From NCBI GenBank assembly GCA_934196075.1, contig CAKPVW010000005.1, positions 3,037 to 67,036 on the forward strand: DNA of 64,000 nt, given 5' to 3'. Within the stretch, counting starts at the first letter, position 1, and every line of letters begins with the position of its first letter. The position numbers were made by a program, and so were the translations under genes. Below, piece by piece: positions 17,420 to 28,512 of this stretch. The notes below the pieces were generated by a model, which did not search any database, was not told where the DNA came from, and was given only the letters and a program-made list of their open reading frames with translations. This DNA is from an uncultured Anaerovibrio sp. GTDB taxonomy: Bacteria; Bacillota; Negativicutes; Selenomonadales; Selenomonadaceae.

Positions 17420-19924
17420 TTGGATATTTTTTCTGGTTTGAATCCGGCCCAGCAGGAAGCGGTGGCCCACTTGGAAGGCCCTTTATTGATTATGGCCGGG
17501 GCCGGCTCTGGCAAGACAAGGGTGTTGACACATCGCATTGCCAATCTTTTGGAGCATGGCGCAGCGCCTTATAGTATTTTGGCTATTACCTTTACCAATA
17601 AAGCGGCAGCCGAAATGCGGGAACGTGTGGAGAATATGATTGGTCCTATGGCCAAGGATATCTGGCTTAGTACCTTCCATTCATTTTGTGCCCGCTTTTT
17701 GCGCCGGGAAATTGAAACTACCGGCATGTATAAAAGTAATTTTGTTATTTATGATTCTGGGGATTCTCAGACTGTAGTAAAAAAGGTAATTCGGGAATTG
17801 AATCTGGATGAAAAGCAGTATAATCCTGGTGGTATTCGCAATGCTATTTCTAATGCCAAAAATCAGATGCTGGGGCCTATGGCCTTTGAGGCTCAGGCTA
17901 GTGATTTTTATCAAAAGAAAGTAGCAGAGGTTTACAAGGGGTATCAGAAGCTGCTGCGGGAGAATAATGCCCTGGATTTTGATGATTTGCTATTGGTAAC
18001 TGTTTCCCTGCTATCTGAAAATGAGGAGATTCGCACTCGGTATCAACGCCGCTTCCGTTATATTCTGGTGGATGAGTATCAAGATACCAATGGGGCTCAG
18101 TATCAGCTGACAACCCTGCTGGCTGGCGGCTATCGCAACCTTTGTGTGGTAGGTGATGCGGATCAGTCCATTTATGGCTGGCGTGGTGCTGATATTAGCA
18201 ATATTATGAATTTTGAGCAGGATTATCCTGATGCCAAAACCATTATGCTGGAGCAGAATTATCGCTCTACTAAAACCATTTTGGCAGCGGCTAATGCGGT
18301 TATAGAAAATAACTCTCATCGCAAAAAGAAGAATCTTTGGACAGATAATGTGCAGGGAGATAAAATCACCACCTATATGGCCAGTGATGAGCGGGATGAG
18401 GCTAGATTTATTACGGAGAGCATTAGCAAACAGCATGATATCTATAAAACTTCCTATGGTGATATAGCTATTCTCTACAGAACAAATGCCCAGTCCCGTG
18501 TGCTGGAGGATGCCTTTATGCGGGTAGGTCTGCCTTATACAATGGTAGGGGGATTGAAATTCTACGACCGCTTGGAAATCAAGGACATTACCGCCTATCT
18601 CCGGGTGCTGTACAACCCGATGGATTCTGTAAGCCTCATGCGGATTATCAATGTGCCTAAGAGAGGCTTGGGGCAGAGTACCATTGAAAAGCTAATGGTC
18701 TATGGCGTGGAAAACAATCTCAGCCTTTTTGAGGTAATTGCCAATGAGGAGCTTTTGGAGCAGGTGCCTGGCTTAACCGCTCGGAGCAAAAATCCTTTGA
18801 AGAAATTTGCGGAGCTGCTTTTCCAGCTTATGGAGCGCATGGATAAGCTGGCTGTTTCGGATTTGATTCAAGAGGTTATGGATGCTACCGGCTATCTTGA
18901 AGCCTTGAAAAATGACAAGGCGGAGAAAAAGCTGGAAAACGAATCCCGGATTGAAAATCTGCAGGAGTTTGTAGGAGTAGCCAAGGATTTTGAGAAGGAA
19001 GAGGAGGAAGAACCAAATCTGGAGAACTTCCTTAGCAAAATGGCTCTGCTGTCAGATATTGATAATTCTGATTTGGAGGAGGAGAGAGTTACTCTCATGA
19101 CGCTCCACTCTGCCAAGGGCTTGGAGTTTCCTGTGGTGTTTATGACTGGTATGGAGGAGGGTATGTTCCCTCACAGCCGTACCTTGATGGAGCCTGATGA
19201 GCTGGAGGAGGAGCGGCGTACCTGTTATGTAGGTATTACCAGAGCCCAGCGCAAGCTGTATATGACCTATGCTTCCATACGCACTATCTTTGGTCGTACC
19301 GAGGCTCACGAGCCCTCCCGCTTCCTGTATGAATTCCCAGAGGAACTAAAGGAGGAGCTGGCCTTCCGTCGTAGAAGAGAGGATAGTTTTGTGGGCTTCG
19401 GCGGCAATTATGATGGCTGGGGCAGTATTGGCGGTGGCGGTATCGGCAGTCGGAATAATCTAGGGAATCAGGCTGGTCGCTTTGGCGGTTATGGGGCAGG
19501 CTCTTACGGAGCAAGCCGCTCTACTGGTTCTTATGGAGCCGGCAGTTCTGCTTCTCGTGCTGCAGTTAACTCCGGTGGCTATGGGCAAAATGTTGGTGCT
19601 CAGGCAGGAACCATGAGGCTAAATATGTCTACAACTAAGCCTTCTCCTAAAGGACAGCCTATGTCTGGCTTGGAGGCTCTCAATGCTTTGCGCAGTGCCA
19701 ATCCATCCTTGGCAGGTTCTGTAAAAATGGGTACCAAGAGTCTGAATCGACCGGATATGTCTATTCAATGGCAGGTAGGTGACAAGGCTGCTCATTCCAA
19801 ATGGGGCACTGGCACTGTGGTGAAGGTGGCAGGCAGTGGCGAGGAAACAGAGATTCAAATTAATTTTCCTGGTATTGGCCTGAAAAAGCTGATGCAGAGA
19901 TATGCTCCTTTGAAAAAAGTTTGA
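17420..19924 (+). CDS. pcrA: ATP-dependent DNA helicase PcrA/UvrD
   Basis: An 834-residue SF1A helicase starting at TTG, 8 bp after GGAGG. Walker A is GAGSGKT; motif II is DEYQDTN; motif III carries GDADQSIYGWRGAD; motif V/VI lies around TLHSAKGLEFPVVF and YVGITRAQRKLYMT. Residues about 656-732 form a Gly/Ser/Tyr-rich low-complexity linker (GGYGAGSYGAS-type units), longer and more repetitive than usual. It is followed by the Tudor-like C-terminal domain (WQVGDKAAHSKWGTG) that binds RNA polymerase. It acts in repair, replication and removal of stalled polymerase. ligA follows 21 bp downstream, the usual pcrA-ligA order. Confidence 0.95.
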   Translation: MDIFSGLNPAQQEAVAHLEGPLLIMAGAGSGKTRVLTHRIANLLEHGAAPYSILAITFTNKAAAEMRERVENMIGPMAKDIWLSTFHSFCARFLRREIETTGMYKSNFVIYDSGDSQTVVKKVIRELNLDEKQYNPGGIRNAISNAKNQMLGPMAFEAQASDFYQKKVAEVYKGYQKLLRENNALDFDDLLLVTVSLLSENEEIRTRYQRRFRYILVDEYQDTNGAQYQLTTLLAGGYRNLCVVGDADQSIYGWRGADISNIMNFEQDYPDAKTIMLEQNYRSTKTILAAANAVIENNSHRKKKNLWTDNVQGDKITTYMASDERDEARFITESISKQHDIYKTSYGDIAILYRTNAQSRVLEDAFMRVGLPYTMVGGLKFYDRLEIKDITAYLRVLYNPMDSVSLMRIINVPKRGLGQSTIEKLMVYGVENNLSLFEVIANEELLEQVPGLTARSKNPLKKFAELLFQLMERMDKLAVSDLIQEVMDATGYLEALKNDKAEKKLENESRIENLQEFVGVAKDFEKEEEEEPNLENFLSKMALLSDIDNSDLEEERVTLMTLHSAKGLEFPVVFMTGMEEGMFPHSRTLMEPDELEEERRTCYVGITRAQRKLYMTYASIRTIFGRTEAHEPSRFLYEFPEELKEELAFRRRREDSFVGFGGNYDGWGSIGGGGIGSRNNLGNQAGRFGGYGAGSYGASRSTGSYGAGSSASRAAVNSGGYGQNVGAQAGTMRLNMSTTKPSPKGQPMSGLEALNALRSANPSLAGSVKMGTKSLNRPDMSIQWQVGDKAAHSKWGTGTVVKVAGSGEETEIQINFPGIGLKKLMQRYAPLKKV

Positions 19925-21955
<2,031 letters not shown>

Positions 21956-22014
21956 ATCTTAGGCTGGAAGGCTATGCAGGCATAGTCTGTTAATAGAGGA
22001 AGGAAGTAGTAAAA

Positions 22015-22461
22015 ATGAGCAAAATACTGGTAATGCATGGTCCAAATCTGAATATGCTGGGTACCAGAGAACCAGAGATTTATGGCAGTACGACTTTGCA
22101 GGATATTAACGAAATGCTGGCTCAGCAGGCGGCGGAGCAGGGAGTGGAGACAGAATTTTATCAGTCCAACTACGAGGGCGGCCTGATAGATATGATTCAG
22201 CAGGCCCCGGCCAAGGGAGTGGATTTCATCATTCTCAATGCGGGAGCCTTTACCCATTATAGTATTGCTTTGCGGGATGCCATTGCTTCTGTTAATGTAC
22301 CAGTTATTGAGGTGCATATTTCCAATGTGCATACCCGGGAGGAGTTCCGTCATAAATCTGTAATTGCTCCTGTGGTTATGGGGCAGATTTTGGGCTTTGG
22401 CACAGACAGCTATAGTGCAGCTATGTATGTGGCTATGAAGAAAATCAAGGCACAGAGGTAA
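22015..22461 (+). CDS. aroQ: 3-dehydroquinate dehydratase, type II
   Basis: A 148-residue protein of normal length. [17 protein letters not shown] is the type II signature, with catalytic tyrosine, and the later NAGAFTHYS and [22 protein letters not shown] segments carry the substrate-binding residues. Third step of the shikimate pathway. aroC and aroK lie 29-30 kb away in this window. GGAAGGAAG precedes the start, and the next gene starts 5 bp after the stop. Confidence 0.95.
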   Translation: MSKILVMHGPNLNMLGTREPEIYGSTTLQDINEMLAQQAAEQGVETEFYQSNYEGGLIDMIQQAPAKGVDFIILNAGAFTHYSIALRDAIASVNVPVIEVHISNVHTREEFRHKSVIAPVVMGQILGFGTDSYSAAMYVAMKKIKAQR

Positions 22462-22466
22462 ATGCT

Positions 22467-23549
22467 ATGGATATGTATAAAAATCGTTTGAATCACCTGA
22501 GAGAATTTTTGCGGGACAAAGGCTTGGATGGAGTCGTTATCAGCAAGCTGGAGAATCTTCACTATTTTAGCGGTTTTACCGGAGATGATTCCATGCTGGT
22601 TATCAGTATGAATAGTGCTCAGCTGGTAACAGATTTTCGCTATATTGAGCAGGCTGAAAAGGAAGTACCGGATTTTCAGATTCGCAAGCAGGAAAAGGGC
22701 CTATTGCGGCGGGTAGGTGAGTTGATTAATGAGGAAGGCTTGCAAAAGGTTGGCTTTGAGGGCAGTAATCTGTGCTTTGATTGGCATGGCAAAATTGCCC
22801 AGCTTTTGCATGACGCGGATTTTACTACCTCTGTAAGTCTGGATTCTCTGCGCCAGATAAAGTCTGCTGAGGAGCTGGCCTGCATTCGCAAGGCTATGTC
22901 CATAGGGGATGAAGCCTTTGATTATATCCTTACCTATATCCGGCCAGGTGTTAGTGAAAATGATGTGGCAGCAGCCTTGGAGAATGTAATGAGAGCCAAG
23001 GGTTCCCAGTGTCCATCCTTTACCACCATTATAGCTTCTGGCAAAAGAGGCAGTCTCCCTCACGGAACTGCTACAGAAAAGTTGATAAATCTTGGAGAAT
23101 TTGTTACAATGGACTATGGTGCTGTATATAGGGGCTATCATTCTGATATGACTCGTACCATTTGTGTAGGTTCTCCTGATGAAAAACAGAGGAAAATATA
23201 CAATCTGGTTCTGCAGGGACAAAGGCTAGGGGTAAGCCTGGTTAAGCCTGGGGCATCTGGCAAGGCTGTGGACGCTGCAGTACGTCAGCTGTTTAGGGAG
23301 GCTGGTTATGATAAGTATTTTGGCCATGGTTTGGGCCATAGCGTTGGCTTGGAGATTCACGAGGAGCCAAGACTTTCGCCAGCTAGTACCTGTGAAGCAT
23401 TGGAAGAAAATATGCTGGTTACAGTAGAGCCTGGCATCTATATTCCTGATTGGGGTGGCGTCCGTATTGAAGATACGGTGGCGGTTACTCCTGAGGGCTG
23501 CGAGATTCTTACTCACAGCTCTAAGGAATTAATTGAACTATGCGTGTAA
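22467..23549 (+). CDS. M24 family Xaa-Pro aminopeptidase-like protein
   Basis: A 360-residue two-domain protein: a creatinase-like N-terminal domain (residues 1-125) and a pita-bread M24 metallopeptidase domain. Metal ligands are visible in TMDYGAVYRGYHSDMTRT (two Asp), GHGLGHSVGLEIHE (His) and TVEPGIYIPDWGGVRIEDT (two Glu). It probably removes N-terminal residues before proline, the YqhT type that sits next to efp in many Firmicutes. AGAGGT at 22454-22459 serves the ATG at 22467. Confidence 0.9.
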   Translation: MDMYKNRLNHLREFLRDKGLDGVVISKLENLHYFSGFTGDDSMLVISMNSAQLVTDFRYIEQAEKEVPDFQIRKQEKGLLRRVGELINEEGLQKVGFEGSNLCFDWHGKIAQLLHDADFTTSVSLDSLRQIKSAEELACIRKAMSIGDEAFDYILTYIRPGVSENDVAAALENVMRAKGSQCPSFTTIIASGKRGSLPHGTATEKLINLGEFVTMDYGAVYRGYHSDMTRTICVGSPDEKQRKIYNLVLQGQRLGVSLVKPGASGKAVDAAVRQLFREAGYDKYFGHGLGHSVGLEIHEEPRLSPASTCEALEENMLVTVEPGIYIPDWGGVRIEDTVAVTPEGCEILTHSSKELIELCV

Positions 23550-23594
23550 TGCATAGAAATGAAATTGTAAATTATTTTTTGGAGGTTTTTATTT

Positions 23595-24152
23595 ATGATT
23601 ACAAGTACCGATTTCCGCACTGGCCTGACTATTGAGATTGATGGTGGCGTTTGGCAGGTTGTTGAATTCCAGCATGTAAAGCCAGGTAAGGGTGCAGCTT
23701 TCGTTCGTACCAAGATTAAGAATGTTGAGACTGGCGCTGTAGTAGAGCGTACCTTCAACCCTAACGAGAAGATGCCTGCTGCTCATTTGGAGACTGCCCG
23801 CATGGCATTCCTCTATGAGGCTGATGGTATGTACACTTTCATGGATAATGAGACTTATGAGCAGACTGAGCTGAACAAGGAACAGCTGGGTGATGCACTG
23901 AACTACCTGAAGGAGAATATGGAAGTTGCTATTCAGTCCTTCAAGGGCCGTGTTATCGGTATCACTTTGCCAAACTCCGTAGATCTGACTGTTACCGAGT
24001 GTGAGCCAGGTGTAAAGGGCAATACTGCTACTGGTGCAACCAAGATGGCTACTTTGGAGACTGGTTATGCAGTACGTGTTCCTCTGTTCATCAACGAGGG
24101 AGATGTACTGAGAATTGATACTCGTACCGGCAACTACATCGAGCGTGCTTAA
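23595..24152 (+). CDS. efp: Translation elongation factor P
   Basis: A 185-residue protein of normal length with the three EF-P domains. The modification loop reads KPGKGAAF, so the tip residue is lysine; the modification system is not visible here. The C-terminal signature TGNYIERA closes the protein. Rescues ribosomes stalled at polyproline. TTTGGAGG precedes the ATG. Its codon use is strongly biased, as expected for a highly expressed gene. A strong terminator follows. Confidence 0.97.
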   Translation: MITSTDFRTGLTIEIDGGVWQVVEFQHVKPGKGAAFVRTKIKNVETGAVVERTFNPNEKMPAAHLETARMAFLYEADGMYTFMDNETYEQTELNKEQLGDALNYLKENMEVAIQSFKGRVIGITLPNSVDLTVTECEPGVKGNTATGATKMATLETGYAVRVPLFINEGDVLRIDTRTGNYIERA

Positions 24153-24181
24153 TTCAGAACCTTGATAAATTAATACTGCAC

Positions 24182-24220
24182 AAAAAGGGAGACTGTTTTT
24201 GGGGCAGTGTCCCTTTTTTT
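24182..24220 (+). terminator. efp terminator
   Basis: AAAAAGGGA plus ACTG (24182-24195) pairs with CAGT plus TCCCTTTTT (24205-24218). Confidence 0.9.
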
Positions 24221-24240
24221 ATACATTTTTGTAAAAAAAC

Positions 24241-24269
24241 TTGTATAAAGTCTATATGTTTGGTAAAAT
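24241..24269 (+). promoter_or_regulatory. Promoter for the asp23-amaP operon
   Basis: TTGTAT (24241-24246), 17 bp, TAAAAT (24264-24269), 122 bp before the asp23-like start. Confidence 0.6.
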
Positions 24270-24391
24270 AATAGATAAAGAATTGTATTTACAATTTTTG
24301 TGACGAGAAATAAATATGCAGGATTTCTCCATAGAAAAATTGACTGCATAATTTAAAATCTCGGTTTAGAGTTGCAAGGGAGGTTTTTATT

Positions 24392-24787
24392 ATGGCAAAC
24401 GAAAACATTAAACTTGATGAGGGCATTGGCTCTGTACGCATTGCTGATGAGGTTGTTAGCATTATTGCTGGCATGGCCGCTACCGAGGTAGATGGTATTG
24501 CTGGTATGAGCGGCGGCCTGGTAGGCGGTATTGCAGAGATTCTTGGGAAAAAGAATCTGGCCAAGGGCGTCAAGGTAGAAGTTGGCGAAACCGAGGCTGC
24601 TGTTGACCTGTATATCATTGTAAAATTTGGTGTACGCATCCCGGATGTGGCTCTGAATGTTCAGGAAAAGGTTAAGAATGCCATTGAATCAATGACAGGC
24701 CTTTCTGTAGTAGAGGTTAATGTTCATGTTCAGGGTGTTGGCTTCCCAGAAACTGAGACTAAAGAGGAAGAGGTTCGTGTGCGTTAA
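24392..24787 (+). CDS. Asp23/Gls24 family protein
   Basis: A 131-residue member of the Asp23/Gls24 (YqhY) family. The conserved IRIADEVVSIIAGMAATEVDGIAGM-type region begins near residue 14, and the IIVKFGVRIPDVALNVQEKV region follows. In staphylococci Asp23 is an abundant membrane-associated protein held by AmaP; YqhY forms are linked to lipid metabolism. It is first in an operon with amaP and the DUF2273 gene, the characteristic trio. A glycine-rich patch (SGGLVGGIAEILGKK) is typical. Confidence 0.9.
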   Translation: MANENIKLDEGIGSVRIADEVVSIIAGMAATEVDGIAGMSGGLVGGIAEILGKKNLAKGVKVEVGETEAAVDLYIIVKFGVRIPDVALNVQEKVKNAIESMTGLSVVEVNVHVQGVGFPETETKEEEVRVR

Positions 24788-24805
24788 GCAAAAGGGTGCA
24801 GTATA

Positions 24806-25375
24806 ATGGGGATTTTTAATAGAGGCCTATTATTTATCTATACTCTAATTGCAGGAGCTTTTTGTGCAGGCATAGCAGCTCTATGCCTGCATATTGTTCC
24901 TGATAGGGTTCTTTTGAATGAATACGAATATTTTATCAACCAATGGCAGACAGCGGCGGCAGCAGGGGTAGGAGTTTTACTAAGCCTGCATTTGCTTTTG
25001 TGCAGCTTTGATCGCAATCGAAATCAGGTTAATGCCAAGGATCTTTTGCTTGTTAATGGCAGCTCTGGACAGATTAGTGTTAGCCTAGCTGCTATTCGCA
25101 ATATGGCTGAGTCCATGGCAGTCAAGGTTCGTGGTGTACAGCAGGCAAAGGTGAAGAGCCTGGTGGAGCATCGGAAGGATCAGGGGGATTTTCTCAAGCT
25201 GGAGCTTTCCCTGGGGGTTAGTCAGGAACGCAATATCCCTGATCTTAGTGATGAACTAAGACAGCAGCTTGCCAAATATCTGGTAGAGGTTGCCGGTGTT
25301 GAGGATGTTGATATAAAGATTTCAGTGCAAAGCATTGCCAATGGCGTTGTGGTAAAGAAACGCCGTATTAGATAG
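24806..25375 (+). CDS. amaP: AmaP-like membrane anchor of Asp23
   Basis: A 189-residue protein with two N-terminal membrane segments (about residues 8-30 and 48-66) and a cytoplasmic C-terminal domain resembling Asp23 (ISVSLAAIRNMAESMAVKVRGVQ). It anchors Asp23-type proteins to the membrane. It ends with a basic tail (KKRRIR). The start ATG follows the asp23-like gene by 18 bp. Confidence 0.8.
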   Translation: MGIFNRGLLFIYTLIAGAFCAGIAALCLHIVPDRVLLNEYEYFINQWQTAAAAGVGVLLSLHLLLCSFDRNRNQVNAKDLLLVNGSSGQISVSLAAIRNMAESMAVKVRGVQQAKVKSLVEHRKDQGDFLKLELSLGVSQERNIPDLSDELRQQLAKYLVEVAGVEDVDIKISVQSIANGVVVKKRRIR

Positions 25376-25390
25376 TAGGCGGTGATTTGA

Positions 25391-25636
25391 TTGTTAAAGG
25401 ACAGTGTGGTGGCCTTTTTTCAGCATTTGTGGGAAAGGCATCCCGGTAAATGTGCCTGTAGTATGACAGGTATGGTATTGGGAGTATGTATTCTTATATT
25501 TGGCTTTTGGAATATGCTTTTTGTTGTGCTTATGGGGGCTGTAGGGCTTTTTATAGGCATGAACGTGGATCGAGAGGGCAATACTTGGCAGAATATCAAG
25601 GATTGTATTCCAAGAGATATTCACCGGTTAAGATAG
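25391..25636 (+). CDS. DUF2273 small membrane protein
   Basis: An 81-residue protein starting at TTG. Two hydrophobic segments (about residues 23-38 and 39-57) are separated by a short turn, and a charged C-terminus follows. It belongs to the small membrane proteins found between Asp23/AmaP genes and nusB. The function is unknown; co-occurrence suggests that it is part of the Asp23 membrane complex. Confidence 0.75.
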   Translation: MLKDSVVAFFQHLWERHPGKCACSMTGMVLGVCILIFGFWNMLFVVLMGAVGLFIGMNVDREGNTWQNIKDCIPRDIHRLR

Positions 25637-25668
25637 TTTAATGACTTTGAGAAAGAGGAATAAAATAT

Positions 25669-26100
25669 ATGAGTAGACGACAGGCTCGTGAATTGGCTTT
25701 GCAGGCTTTGTTTCAGTTGGATTTTAATTCAGATGCAGAGAGCATAGCTAGCCGCGAAGCCCAGGAACGGGCTATTGAGGCAGCTGTGGCAGAGCTGAAT
25801 AATGCCCATGTAAGCAGCATGGATAGAAAATTTATTGAAAAACTGGTATATGGCACCATGACCTTTCGTGAGGATATAGATGCTATTATTAATGAGGCAG
25901 CCAAGGATTGGAAAGTTTCTCGTATGGCTGGCGTGGATCGTAATATCGCTCGTATGGCAGTTTATGAGTTGAAATTTGACGAAGAAAAGACCGATGTAGG
26001 CGTAGTTGTCAACGAGGCTATCGAGTTGGCCAAGAAATATGGTACTGATGATTCCAGCCGTTTTATCAATGGTGTTTTGGCTGGTGTTAATAAGGCCTGA
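25669..26100 (+). CDS. nusB: Transcription antitermination factor NusB
   Basis: A 143-residue helical protein of normal length: SRRQARELALQALFQLDF at the start and the C-terminal VNEAIELAKKYGTDDSSRFINGVL signature region. With NusE it forms the boxA-binding unit for rRNA antitermination. GAAAGAGG precedes the ATG. Confidence 0.95.
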   Translation: MSRRQARELALQALFQLDFNSDAESIASREAQERAIEAAVAELNNAHVSSMDRKFIEKLVYGTMTFREDIDAIINEAAKDWKVSRMAGVDRNIARMAVYELKFDEEKTDVGVVVNEAIELAKKYGTDDSSRFINGVLAGVNKA

Positions 26101-26168
26101 TATATCTGGTGGTCACATTTTGACATGGTGTAAAGGCGTGTAAGCAAAAGTGCAAGGCAGGTGATAAT

Positions 26169-27371
26169 GTGTCCAAGGTGGTAACAGTAGGAGAGTTGAC
26201 CAGATATTTGGCAAATTTAATTTCTGGAGATAGAGCCCTTCGCAATTTGGCTGTTAAAGGAGAAATTTCTAATTTTAAGCAATATGCCTCGGGACATTGT
26301 TACTTTAATCTAAAGGATGCACAGGGGATTATACCATGTGTAATGTTTAGAAACAGTGCTGCTAGATTGCGCTTTAGGCCCGAAGATGGTATGGCTGTTA
26401 TTGCAGCAGGTGCTGTTAATGTCTATGTGGATGGCGGCCGCTATCAGCTATATGTAGATAATATGCTGCCTGATGGCATAGGGGATTTGGCTATGGCCTT
26501 TGAGCAGCTTAAAGCCAGATTGTCTCAGGAGGGACTGTTTGAGCCGGAGCACAAGAAGCCATTGCCGGTTTATCCAACTACCATAGGTATTGTTACATCC
26601 CCCTCAGGAGCAGTTTTGCGGGATATTTATAGGGTGTCCAAAAGACGTTTTCCTAATATAAAGCTGGTGCTGAAGCCTGTACAGGTGCAGGGGGCTGGTG
26701 CGGCAGAGCAGATTGCTCAAGCGGTGGAATTTTTTAATGCCAAATATCCAGTAGATGTTTTAATTGTAGGCAGAGGCGGCGGATCCTTAGAGGATTTGTG
26801 GGCTTTTAATGAGGAAGCTGTGGTAAGAGCCATATATCATTCTGATATACCGGTAATATCTGCTGTAGGCCATGAAACAGATTTCACCTTGGCGGATTTT
26901 GTGGCAGATCAGCGGGCGGCTACACCCTCTCAGGCTGCGGAAATGGCTGTGCGAGATGCTCAGGAGATAGCGGTGCAGCTGGATAGTTTGCAAGCTAGAC
27001 TAAGAAGTAGTGCACTGCATCAGCTGAATATACGGCAAAAATATTTGGATAGTCTTATGAGTCGCTCAGTGATGAAAAATCCTCATTTGATGCTGGAACA
27101 GCGAACGGAGAGATTGGACAATTTGGTAGAGCGGTTGGGGAAAAATAGTCAATTGCTGCTGAAGCAGCATGAACAGCACCTGCTTCATCTTATGGATAAG
27201 CTGGAGCTGATTAATCCGATGAATACCCTGCGCCGTGGTTACGGCATGGTACGGGATGAAAATAATCAAATAGTTACTACTGTACGGAATATTAAAGCAG
27301 GTGAAGATATCTGTGTAGATATTCATGATGGCAAAATTTATGCTCAGGTAAGGTCCTTGGAGGAGGTATAA
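26169..27371 (+). CDS. xseA: Exodeoxyribonuclease VII large subunit
   Basis: A 400-residue protein beginning with GTG. An N-terminal OB fold (VKGEISNFKQYASGHCYFNLKD) is followed by the catalytic domain with GIVTSPSGAVLRDI, IVGRGGGSLEDLW and SAVGHETDFTLADFVAD, then a long helical region. With XseB it degrades single-stranded DNA. xseB follows after one base. Confidence 0.95.
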   Translation: MSKVVTVGELTRYLANLISGDRALRNLAVKGEISNFKQYASGHCYFNLKDAQGIIPCVMFRNSAARLRFRPEDGMAVIAAGAVNVYVDGGRYQLYVDNMLPDGIGDLAMAFEQLKARLSQEGLFEPEHKKPLPVYPTTIGIVTSPSGAVLRDIYRVSKRRFPNIKLVLKPVQVQGAGAAEQIAQAVEFFNAKYPVDVLIVGRGGGSLEDLWAFNEEAVVRAIYHSDIPVISAVGHETDFTLADFVADQRAATPSQAAEMAVRDAQEIAVQLDSLQARLRSSALHQLNIRQKYLDSLMSRSVMKNPHLMLEQRTERLDNLVERLGKNSQLLLKQHEQHLLHLMDKLELINPMNTLRRGYGMVRDENNQIVTTVRNIKAGEDICVDIHDGKIYAQVRSLEEV

Positions 27372-27372
27372 T

Positions 27373-27618
27373 ATGCCAAGAAAAAAACAGGCTTCCTTTG
27401 AAGAAAATCTTCAGGAGCTGGAGAATATTGTTAGCCGTCTGGAAAAGGGGCAGTCTCCTTTGGCGGATGTTGTGGCAGATTATACCAAGGGTATGGAATT
27501 GTCTGCTAAATGTATGGAGGCCTTGAAACAGGCGGAAAAGAAAATGGATATTATGCTGCAGGAATCTCCTAGGGGAGAAATTGTAGAAAAGCAGCTGATT
27601 ATAGAGGGGGAGCAGTAA
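27373..27618 (+). CDS. xseB: Exodeoxyribonuclease VII small subunit
   Basis: An 81-residue helical hairpin protein with the family segment FEENLQELENIVSRLEKGQ. Binds XseA. Its TAA overlaps the ATG of ispA (TAATG). Confidence 0.95.
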   Translation: MPRKKQASFEENLQELENIVSRLEKGQSPLADVVADYTKGMELSAKCMEALKQAEKKMDIMLQESPRGEIVEKQLIIEGEQ

Positions 27619-28496
27619 TGGATAAGGTACAGTGGAATGAGCGCATCAAGCTGGTTGAGGAGACTTTGATTAAAGAATTAGGTAAGGATAAGGCTCTGGT
27701 ACCTGAATTAGCGGATTCCATGGAATATAGTCTTACCGCTGGCGGTAAGAGACTGCGCCCTATTTTGTTGATGGCCGCAGCAGATGCTGTAGGAGCCAAG
27801 GGAACAGATTTTATTCAGGCTGCCTGCGGCATTGAGATGATTCATACGTATTCCTTGATACACGATGACCTGCCAGCTATGGATAACGATGATTATCGCC
27901 GTGGCAAGCTTACCAATCACAAGGTTTATGGTGAAGCCTTGGCTATTTTGGCAGGGGATGCACTGCTGACTCAGGCCTTTGAGGTTATTCTTCGTCAGTC
28001 CAATGTGCCAGCAGAGTTGTTGCTGCAGGTGGTGAGGGAAATGAGTGTGGCAGCAGGCCCTAATGGTATGGTTGGCGGCCAGGTTATTGATATGCTGTCT
28101 GAGGGAAAAAGAATTTCCATGGATGAGCTGCGCAAAATGCACATGGGCAAGACTGGTGCTTTGTTTAGAGCGGCTATTCGCAGTGGCGCCATTATGGCTA
28201 GAGCTGATGAAAAGCAGCTGCAGGCCTTGACTGAATATGCAGATTGCTTCGGTCTAGCTTTCCAGATAACTGATGATATTCTGGATGTAGTAGGTGATGA
28301 AGCTGTTATTGGCAAGCCAGTAGGTAGTGATGAACGCAATGAGAAATCAACCTATGTAACGCTGACTTCCTTGGAGGAAGCTCGTCAGCTGGCTGCTGAT
28401 ACTGTGCAGCAGGCTGTAGAGGCTTTGGAAATATTTGGGGATAAAGCATCCTTCCTGAGAGAGCTGGTGGAGATGCTATTAAAGCGTAATAAATAA
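27618..28496 (+). CDS. ispA: Farnesyl/geranyl diphosphate synthase
   Basis: A 292-residue short-chain trans-prenyltransferase. The first Asp-rich motif is DDLPAMDND and the second DDILD; GGKRLRP near residue 37 binds substrate. Condenses isopentenyl and dimethylallyl diphosphate to C15 (or C10) products for undecaprenyl phosphate and the menaquinone tail. Coupled to xseB by overlapping stop and start, with dxs next. Confidence 0.94.
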   Translation: MDKVQWNERIKLVEETLIKELGKDKALVPELADSMEYSLTAGGKRLRPILLMAAADAVGAKGTDFIQAACGIEMIHTYSLIHDDLPAMDNDDYRRGKLTNHKVYGEALAILAGDALLTQAFEVILRQSNVPAELLLQVVREMSVAAGPNGMVGGQVIDMLSEGKRISMDELRKMHMGKTGALFRAAIRSGAIMARADEKQLQALTEYADCFGLAFQITDDILDVVGDEAVIGKPVGSDERNEKSTYVTLTSLEEARQLAADTVQQAVEALEIFGDKASFLRELVEMLLKRNK

Positions 28497-28512
28497 AAAA
28501 GGGGAGAGCTTT

